From assembly GCA_000149265.1 (NCBI GenBank), contig CH003270.1:247383-311382 (forward strand): a DNA stretch of 64,000 bases, given 5' to 3'. The notes under the pieces were generated by a model. The model was not told the DNA's origin. It ran no database searches and was given only the letters and a program-made list of their open reading frames with translations. The stretch's first letter is position 1. Every line of letters begins with the position of its first letter. This DNA comes from Ciona savignyi (lineage: Eukaryota; Chordata; Ascidiacea; Phlebobranchia; Cionidae). Made by a program: the position numbers and the translations under genes. This document shows, one piece after another, positions 56,101 to 64,000 of the stretch.

Positions 56101-58453
56101 CACTTAATAGCTCTACCTTATCTTTTTGCATATATTTACACCTGCATGCATTTTTATTCACTTGTTTTCCCATGTAAATTTCTCTAATACATTTATATGC
56201 ACGAGTTTCCAGATTTTGTTCTTTTTAAATTATGATCACCATGTGAAATCACAGTCTCAACTTCTTGTGCATGTTATCAATATTGATCTCGTCTAAACAA
56301 CCACAAGTTTTATTTAGAATTATGTTTATTAGAGTATTATGTTACTTGGTAAGCCGTTGGCACACTTGGTTTTGTTTTTCTGTGAAATAGTTCTTTGCCG
56401 GCCCTAACAGAGCTCTGTATTTTAAAGCTTATCACTTTATAATCTTATTACTTGATTTTGGTTTTTACATACTTTTTCCACCATCTGATTGCACACCACC
56501 CTGACTCCTAACCTGTTTTTATCTATTCTATCTATTGTATCTATATTTCTATTTCTTCACTGTCTTGTAGCATTTTTACAACCATACTGCCAAGACATTA
56601 TTGGTTCAGATATCCGGACATCAAAATTTATTCTACAAGGAGAAGGTCGTCCGTTTTCTCTTTGTGGCTTCTTTCTCCTTCAATTTACTCTTCGAGAGTT
56701 GCTGGTGTAATCTCCAGATAAAGATGGCAGTCTATAATAAACTAACATGTCACAACCAATTTGCTTTAATATAATCGGATCCTTGTTGCAATCTTTAGTA
56801 TTTTTTATTTGTTAGCCATCCTTTTTTGGCTTGCTAATTATTTATTTATTATTTATTTTAACATTTTATTAGTTTTTTTGTTATCTATGGTGCACTACCA
56901 TAGTGCTCTTTTTCACACCTCGTATCAAAAAGTATCAAATCAAATGCATTAGTGTTATGCAAATTGTGTATTACAATGACAATCAATATTTAATGTAAAT
57001 ATGCCCCGGTAAGTGTGCTTGAAACTAATAGTGTCATCTGACATTAGTGAAATTTCTTTTTTAGTTTTTTTTTCTTTTTTCACTCTGGTCCACGCTTTCA
57101 GGCCACACCTTCTCCTAAAGTCGGCTCCCCCTCAGTACTGGTCGCGCTTTACCGCACACTCTTCTTCAGGGCCTTATATCGTTTGGTTTTAATTAAATTT
57201 TGTTGCACATTATTATTCTTTCGTCTAGGTTTGGCGGCCGCGTCCGTCAATGTTTACTATATACTATATGACGTCATTATCATTTGTCTCAAACAATGGA
57301 GCCCACATACCCAGAAACATAAGTCCGAATAACTTCCTTTTACAACATTGTTTCGCTTAGAATGATTATTATCGCTTTAACCTGACGTTTGGTAACAATA
57401 TAACGCCTAATACTTAAGCAGTAAGTAACGTTATCGATAAAACCGCCATTTTGAACACTGAGAATTTTAATGGTTTTAAGATATAGATTTAATGCCTTAG
57501 CGCTGACAGGATGATATTATACTGCTTCACGAGTAAAGGCCAAAGACCAATTTATTACTGCAATACAACCGTTTTAACGTGGAATTTAGCCAAGAACTGT
57601 GTATATTTCGCCATCACATGTACAGACGACTTATTCACCAGCTTTATATATTATTTTGCTGTTCTCGCGTGTGATCAAGAATAAAATCAACCTTCCGTGA
57701 TGGAGTCATTTTGAAGTCTCAGTGGCTAGGGAGCTTTATTACCATTTAAATACAAACCATAAACTTGTTTCCGGTTGTTAGCCTGTAATTGTCTATTTTT
57801 GATTTATGGTTTCAAGTGCATAAATGTTATGCAAAATTACCCATTTTAAATATTAAATGGCAACACCAATACCGAAAAAAAGAAACTCAGGAAAAGTCTA
57901 GCTGGAAAGAGAAATTTTTAGTTAATTTTAAGCAGAATAAAATTAAAAGCAGGATTTCTGTCAGTCATATTATGTACGACTTCTTCTTCTTGTAATGTGT
58001 CACATAAAGTGGTGAAAGGAAATTAATTAATATACTTGTGTTGATAAATAGAAATAGATCCGTTTACAGAAGTAAATCCCCCAAAAATATAAAAAAAGCA
58101 AAGAGCAAAAATGTGGAAATAAGTTAAATCTTCATACTTATTTGCTGATATAATGCACGATAGCCTTTGTGTATTTTCGACGCCATTTATGTGTTAATAC
58201 CGAATATTTCAGGGCTGGAAAGCATTATCTACTTTAAACTTTAAAGAACGTTGAACATATAAAGCATAAATTGGGAAGATTAAGATGTCATTTAAATCAT
58301 CACATTTTAAGCGTAAAATTCCCCAAAATTTAAAACACATCACTAATTATAAAACATAATAACTACCACAGTTAAAAGTATTTAGTTTTACTTTTTATGA
58401 AAATTAAAAATGTTTTTATCAAGTTAAATATTTTATAGTTTCTTTAAGGAAAA
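56101..58453. other. Unannotated AT-rich stretch
   Basis: No domain, splice-consistent exon or repeat match was found on either strand. A GC-richer patch at 57085-57180 (ccacaccttctcctaaagtc) and another at 57225-57310 (gtttggcggccgcgtccgtc) stand out from the background. The open frame at 57789-57995 looks random. Confidence 0.4.
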
Positions 58454-58864
58454 GTGGTCCTTGTTCCTCAAAATGCTTGCTGCTTTTCTGATCCAAATTT
58501 ACGCAAGCCACGTTTGCATCCTGTCTGCAAAGAATCTGATGGCGTGACCTCTTTTCCAAATTATGGACAGACAGACCTGCACCATACCAATTGTAGACAA
58601 CAAAAACAGCAAAACTCTGTTGTTTTGTGTTCTGTTTACATGGCTGGTGATTACCCCATGGGACCACCACCGCACAAGATGCGAGAGCTTGTCACCCATT
58701 GTAAACAATTAAACCTCCGTCTGCTCATCAGAACAGATGCGAACTCTCATCAATATTACTGGGGAAGCTATGACTGTGTAGCAACCTCATGTGTTTACAT
58801 AAGATTTATAATCGCAGCAGCCCGCCTGTTCGCTGACAGTGTATCATCACCGAAATATTATTAA
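58454..58864 (+). pseudogene. LINE endonuclease fragment (Jockey/R1/I-like)
   Basis: A 136-codon open frame containing VVLCSVYMAGDYPMGPPPHK, RELVTHCKQLNLRLLI and RTDANSHQYYWGSYD. This is the central part of the apurinic-type endonuclease of Jockey/R1/I-group LINEs. The usual GCDAN or GTDAN motif reads RTDAN here. Start and end are not element borders. Confidence 0.7.
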
Positions 58865-59495
58865 TAGGTTTACATCTATTACCGCAGCTGTCGAATACTT
58901 TGCCTATATAACTTTATTTCACTTTTGCTCAAGAGAGTCCTAACGCATTAAGAAACATCTTGTATGTGTCGATACTAAGAGTGATCTGGGATCTATATCG
59001 TTAAAACATCTAACGATTTAGCTCGTAACTGGTACTAAGTTAATCGCCTCAATTGCTCAATACAATTAATTAATGTTATAAAAATACTAAGGCGTTGATC
59101 GACGAACCACAGAAGATAGTAGTAGTCAAGTCAAGAAGACGTTTACTCAGAAAACCTCAAATAATTAGCGCACCCCTGAGAGTCGAGACAGCGCGTAGGG
59201 AATCGCATCAAGTGTTGTAACTGGCGTACCTGGTGACTACAAGGAACAATCTAGCAAAATAGGCAGCGACTTGCAACGGCTCCCTACAACTGCAAAAGTT
59301 GAGGACATGCCATTATGGAGTATTTAATGAGCAGACAGCTGTCAGTGTGTAACACTGGCAACTCTCCGACATTTGGCACCAGACACAGAGCAAGCTGTCT
59401 TTGTATAAATAATGCCAACCTTTTTTAAAAGGTGTCAAACTGAAACAAATAGAAAAAATCCCCCTTTTTCCCGACCACTAGCTTATAAGTTTATA
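58865..59495. other. Spacer between LINE fragments
   Basis: No recognised content. It may be decayed LINE or an unrelated insertion. Confidence 0.35.
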
Positions 59496-60127
59496 TTAAA
59501 AATCTTCTGAGAAAGTTGACCTGCTTGAGGAAGCTGTCGAAACAGCCATTGCCTTATATGACAAAAGAACATTAAGTGACACTTCCTGGTGGTGCGCAGA
59601 ACCCACAGTTCTTTGCCGCTCGAGACGCCCCCACCGGAAAGCTATTAAGCTTAAGAATCCTGCCGCATGGAAAGAAGCATCAATCTCTTCAGACTGGATC
59701 TCTAAGGAAATCAAATAATGAATTCTCCAGCGCTGTACTGGATGTACACTTTTCAGAGAACGTTAATAACCAAGGATCATCAACTTACAACGTTGAACAA
59801 CGGTCCTCAATTCAAGCTTGCGATGAAGTCTAATCAGCAACAATTAAGAATTAAGGCCGCTTACATATAATTTAGGCCTTTTAAAGACCCAATGCCTGAT
59901 GGAATCTATCCAATACGACACTATCTACCCGCTTCTTGTTCAGATCTTTAAAACGGCTTTCTTGTTATCCCACAAAGATGGCTGTTCGAGAGAGAAAGTT
60001 TTCCACGCAAACCAGTAAAATAATACTCAAGTATGTACACAAAAGAAATGTATCTACTCAATCCAAGGAGATTCTCCGAATCCATGAAAAACTTAATCGA
60101 ATGTTCAGTCTGGTTAAAACGTTCTGA
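59496..60127 (+). pseudogene. LINE linker/RT N-terminal fragment
   Basis: From 59500 the frame gives KVDLLEEAVETAIALYDKRT, SWWCAEPTVLC and AAWKEASISSDWISKEIK, the endonuclease-RT linker of Jockey/I-type LINEs. It is followed near 59885 by DPMPDGIYP, the RT entry motif. Frames change and the RT palm is not seen. It is probably the same copy as 58454-58864. Confidence 0.5.
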
Positions 60128-60524
60128 TTGTTAGATAACATGAACCTGGCGTGCACATATCTGACAATAACATATAATTTGTAATGAACATGAATAACAA
60201 GATCGGATAGTTACCTCAGAGACCCATTTGTTTATGCTTGCAGAAACAAACTAAATACTTGGTTTATAAAATAAAAATTGTGGTTAGAGATCCTGCTTGC
60301 ATAAACATATTTCGAACAAGTAAAGCAAAATTATTTACATAATATCTGCAAAATCTTATTGAGCAAATACAAGGTTTGTCCTGCGTATTGGAAAGTCGAT
60401 AACATATTACCGGTTTTACTTTTAATTAGAAAACCCAATGACACACTGTATATTTTACATGCTGTATATAATTCTGGGCAGAATCTAATTGATACGCATT
60501 CTCTATACAAGAATGTACTGATGG
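60128..60524. other. Spacer with fragment of the 335-bp repeat element flank
   Basis: Bases 60222-60310 (tttatgcttgcagaaacaaa; attgtggttagagatcctg) match 3585-3665 and, inverted, 39455-39535. No gene was seen. Confidence 0.5.
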
Positions 60525-61033
60525 TGTTACGTCACCACATGTTATTTCTATTATTAATTTCGGGTAGTAACTTTTGTTCTAAAATTGTCCCCTGTCGAAA
60601 TTTCTTTTAACATTTCTATGGTTTTGGGGGGAATTACCTTCTCGTGTCGCAAAAGTAGTTATTCCATTTGTAGTTCTTTTTGTCTAAGTCTGCTGTGTGG
60701 ATACAGCCATAGAAAGTGTTGTCGCTACGGCCTAAGAATTACTTTGTTGTCAAATCTGACTGGGTCCAACATAGTTGGTAAGCATTGTGTTTCTTTTTTG
60801 TATTTACCTATGTTCCGATGTATATTGAAACTTATTATTTGTTTATAGCAACCGCTTCGCTTCGCTTCGCTTTGCTACAATTCGATACTACATCGACCTT
60901 TAAGAACAACAATAAAGATTTGTGACAATCTTGGCGTTAAGCAAGCGCGTTGCTCTGAGGACAAGTTCTGTCTAAAAACCCCTGTTACGTCACTCCGGGT
61001 GACCAGTCAGGCCCGTCGAAGGGCGGCGTAACA
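60525..61033 (+). repeat. 5' LTR of BEL/Pao #3
   Basis: 509 bp from TGTTACGTCACC to GGCGTAACA. It contains aataaagatttgtgacaatc, an AATAAA polyadenylation signal near 60910. Relative to the solo copy it has an extra segment around 60710-60745. Confidence 0.88.
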
Positions 61034-61142
61034 TCGTTGCAACTATCGGACGATCTTGTGATCGTTGCAACTTAAGGACGATCTGGTGATCGTTGAAATC
61101 TAGCTGCTTATTACCTACCCCTATTCCTGTGTTCTGTTCAAT

Positions 61143-63093
61143 ATGGATCCTGTTGAACTACTGGCCCAATGCAAAGAAAAAATGCAGCATAGCTACTTGT
61201 CTGTTGAAGGGTTAATGTCGGACGCCAAAAATGTTGATGCTGTGAAAAAGCATTTAGTAAATGTTGAGAATGCTCACATGGCACTGCTGACAGCCTACGC
61301 ATCGTGCAATGATAGCGAATCAAAAATAGAGCTGTCACGACATCGAGCTGATTCCAAGCGTGAGAAGTCGGAATTTGATGAACGAGTGAAGGAATGAATC
61401 CAGCAATGTGGTTCTCGACACCTAGACGAAAATCTAGATGGACTCGAAGATCAAGAGTTCGTATACGACTAGCTCTACAAGAAGCGTTCGAAGGGCAGCC
61501 CATGTAAAACTAGAGCTAGCCCGATTAGCCAAGAGCCATGCACTACAGAAGCTAAGTGAAACTATGCAGCAAGCTGAGCTGGAAGCTGAACAAAAGCGAC
61601 AAGAAGCTGATCGCTTAAGAAAACAGGTGGACCGTGACCTTGAGATGGCCGAAGCCGAGGTTAAGGCCTGAAAGGATGATATGTCTGTTGTTGGGGAGCG
61701 ACTTGATGAGCTCCCAGTGTCGCCTACCCCTCGCCCTTTACGTATGCTTGAGACAACCCCAAAATTGCTTCAACCGCCACCTATAAATGTGTTAAAACCC
61801 AGCATACCCTATAAGAAACATGAAGCAAGCCTTCACACTGTGCCTGCTAGAACCTCAGCTGAATATCGTGTACTAGACTCGTATGTATGTCATTCACCGG
61901 ATCCTAACATGCCACAACCTGTTGATCCAATTTCCTTGTCACGTAACCTGGATCGCGATTCACGTGTTTTTCGCGAGCAGCGCGCGCAAAAAATTGAAAG
62001 GGATTCTGTTGATTCGCTTCCTGGTAATCACGACTCTTACAGGGAACTGTCTGAGTATGTGAAAAGAAATTTACCCGAATATGAACATTTTCAACCAAAA
62101 TTCGAACGGGAACCTGCGCGAGGCCAACTCGCCCGTTCACAGCCTGAGGACGATTTCATTCAACAGCGTATTATGTTACCGCAACCGGCAATTAAAAGGT
62201 TCAATGGCGACCGCTTGAATTATTGGTGTTTTATCCGAGCAATACAGTCGCATGTTCATAGTCGGACAAAATCTGAAGAGTCGCGACTTGTGTGTTTGCT
62301 GCCGTCTATCGCAAACAAACTGGAAATCTACAGCAAGAACCGGGCCGATGGATATTCGAAGGCAAGACAAAGGCTGCATTATGAGTATGGTCAGCCGCAT
62401 AATATTGCCAACGCATGTGAACAACGTTTGAAACGAAGCCCTGATGTCAAGCCGGGCAATCCTGAAAGTTTGATGGAGTTTTCAGATCTGATTGAGAAAT
62501 GTAGAAGTTCTCTTGAAGACATTCAAGAATATGCTGGCTTGAACTCAATTAACACAATGAAAATCATAATTCGTAAACTTCCCTACCCACTACAGGAAAA
62601 GTGGGTGGACCGATCCGTGGATGTTCTGCACCAGACTGGTCGACAAGCCGGATTTCTGGACTTTGTTCAATTTGTCGCAGAAAATGCACAAGTTTTCAAT
62701 TCGCTCTATGGAAGAGAAGCTGTGTATGGCGGACATCGTGACAAACCCGCTGTTGGTGCACCCAGACGGAACACCAGAGCAGCTACATATAACACTGTAA
62801 CTTCTGATAAAGGTAAGCCCACTTCTCCTGCATTATCTGAAACACCTGTTTGTAGCCTTTGTGCGAAACAGCACTGGTTGTCAAACTGCCCAGAGTTTGA
62901 CCACATGCCGCCTTTAAAGCGAAATGAATTTGTTCGAGCCAAGTCTATTTGTTTTAAGTGCTTGCAGTCCGGACACCACAGTCGAACCTGTCATAAACGT
63001 AGACCCTGCACTGCTAAGGACTGTAGAGGAAGACATCACCACACTATGCTACACGGTTCATTTACGATACACCATCCTCTTCTCCCGACTTGA
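61143..63093 (+). pseudogene. BEL/Pao #3 Gag
   Basis: N-terminal helical part MDPVELLAQCKEKMQ at 61143, a frame change near 61400, a coiled coil with AELEAEQKRQEADRLRKQ, a TGA at 61669-61671, then an open 470-codon stretch. The last includes the Gag core (IKRFNGDRLNYWCFIRAI) and two knuckles (CSLCAKQHWLSNC; CFKCLQSGHHSRTC). It is much better preserved than BEL #2. Confidence 0.88.
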
Positions 63094-63120
63094 TTTAAAT
63101 CCACCGCCACACCTACTTCG

Positions 63121-64000
63121 ATGTCAATTGGAGGAGGTCATCCGAAGGAGAACGAGAACTGCAGAGTTTATTTGAATGTCGTACCTGTTAAAGTACAACA
63201 TAACGATGTTGTAGTGCACACCTATGCTTTTCTGGATCAAGGTTCGACATCTACTTTCTGTGAGCAGAGACTTATTGACAAACTGAAAATTGCTGGTACT
63301 AAACGGAGAGTACTCTTGCATACACTGACGGATCAATTAAAGGATGGCTTACGAAGCCACATCTGTCAGCCTCACCATCTCACCTTTACATGGTGGAGAG
63401 GAGATAAAGTTGCCCGAGGTGTTGTCAATCAATGAAATTCCAGTTTAACCGAATACTGTTCCTGACGCGGAGAACCTGACAAATTTTCCGCATTTGCAAG
63501 GATTGTATTTTCCCCATGTGAAAGATGGCTCTGTTACCATTCTTATTGGTGCTGATGTTCCTGGAGCCTTTCGTGTTCAAAGTGTACGCTGTGGTTCGGA
63601 AGAAGGTCCAGATGCTGTTAAAACACCGTTAGGATGGTCACTGTTTGGCCCGCCACTTACATCCTCTGCTACGAAAAACTTAAGAGCGTGTTACACGAAG
63701 GTTGCACGTGTTCTATTTCAGAGAGAGAGCAATTGCTTGTGGAAAACCGACTTTGGTGATGGAACCTCTGTTTTTGACATACCCACTTCGCGTGAGGACC
63801 GCATCGCCTATGATCTGATGACAAAATCGGTAAAGTAGGTCGAAGGTCATTTCCAACTGCCCTTGCCATGGAGACCCAGATTGCCACGTCTCCCAGATAC
63901 TCGTTTGATGGCGGAGAAACGCCTTGCCAGTTTAAAGAAACGTTTATTGAGCAATGATCTACTGAGCGAGAAATACGTTGACGTCGTGCAGACCTACATC
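63121..64000 (+). pseudogene. BEL/Pao #3 retropepsin and RT start
   Basis: The same frame continues past the TGA at 63091-63093. The protease has LNVVPVKVQHNDVVVHTYAF then LDQGSTSTFC; the catalytic position reads DQG, typical of BEL. After a frameshift near 63345, LYFPHVKDGSVTILIGADVP and KTPLGWSLFGPP follow. Past a TAG at 63836-63838 come LPLPWRPRLPRLPDTRLMAE and ASLKKRLLSND, the RT N-terminus. The remainder is outside the window. Confidence 0.85.

Larger units (their letters stand above)
60525..64000 (+). mobile_element. BEL/Pao #3, 5' part, runs off the window
   Basis: The 5' LTR (60525-61033) is followed by Gag (61143-63093), retropepsin (63121-63470) and the RT N-terminus (63494 onward) to the end of the sequence. 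The solo LTR at 50784-51274 belongs to the same family. A tandem-like block after the LTR (gatcgttgcaact, 61051-61100) lies in the leader. It contains stops and frameshifts, so this copy is inactive. Confidence 0.88.

Noticed and set aside
57789..57995. Short lysine-rich open frame
   Set aside because: Composition follows the AT-rich background; no domain or conservation visible within the window.
61138..61503. Minus-strand open frame of 121 codons
   Set aside because: Shadow of BEL #3 Gag N-terminus.

Overview
This is eukaryotic, AT-rich metazoan DNA. It has spliced exons with consensus GT/AG borders, LINEs, a tRNA-derived SINE, BEL/Pao and Gypsy LTR elements, a TTAA-target DNA transposon and a THAP domain. 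There is no operon structure, ribosome-binding site or tRNA/rRNA gene. An NLR-type immune gene beside this mix of elements fits an invertebrate animal with a large NLR repertoire. I lean towards an ascidian tunicate because of the base composition and introns of about 1 kb, but the phylum is not proven by the sequence.

The only host gene I can support runs on the minus strand. It starts in the window at a 1.75-kb exon (46059-47809) that encodes a complete NACHT NTPase with winged-helix and HD2 regions. Twelve smaller exons follow down to 327. All are open, all are multiples of three, and all begin and end in phase 0. They fall into four sequence families, called here A, B, C and D. In transcription order they read B-C-D, B-C-D, B-C-D, B, A, A, A. 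B, C and A look like paired leucine-rich repeats; D I do not recognise. The ligand-binding array of this NLR has therefore grown by tandem duplication of a three-exon, roughly 4-kb unit, and again by duplication of the A exon. Sequence at 1-60 matches the downstream flank of A, so the gene probably continues past coordinate 1. The NACHT exon has a splice acceptor at its start, so at least one 5' exon is also unseen.

Mobile elements fill the introns. From low to high coordinates: a 335-bp tandem repeat (1.96-3.65 kb); an endonuclease-less Tx1/L1-like LINE (3.7-6.43 kb, minus); a 9.8-kb BEL/Pao element with both LTRs and a 5-bp target duplication, carrying a second, internally deleted BEL/Pao element inside its polymerase gene (7.37-17.21 kb); a decayed LINE (17.2-20.7 kb, minus); three SINE copies; a decayed BEL/Pao fragment (24.2-26.9 kb); a 2-kb TTAA-flanked transposon with 300-bp inverted repeats carrying THAP and P2X7-like cytoplasmic domains (36.18-38.17 kb); a second locus of the 335-bp repeat (39.4-40.4 kb, minus); and a 3.6-kb Gypsy element (40.88-44.52 kb).

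The flank upstream of the NACHT exon is a pile of nested insertions. A CR1/L2-type LINE (about 48.6-56.1 kb) is split by a solo LTR (50.78-51.27 kb) and by a decayed copy of an orphan metazoan multicopy gene (52.6-55.1 kb), which is itself split by another solo LTR (54.59-54.97 kb). Fragments of another LINE lie at 58.45-60.1 kb. The 5' LTR and gag/protease part of a third BEL/Pao element run off the right edge (60.53-64.0 kb).

All splice sites, domains and repeat boundaries were read by eye from the sequence. Family names rest on recognised motifs, not on a database search.
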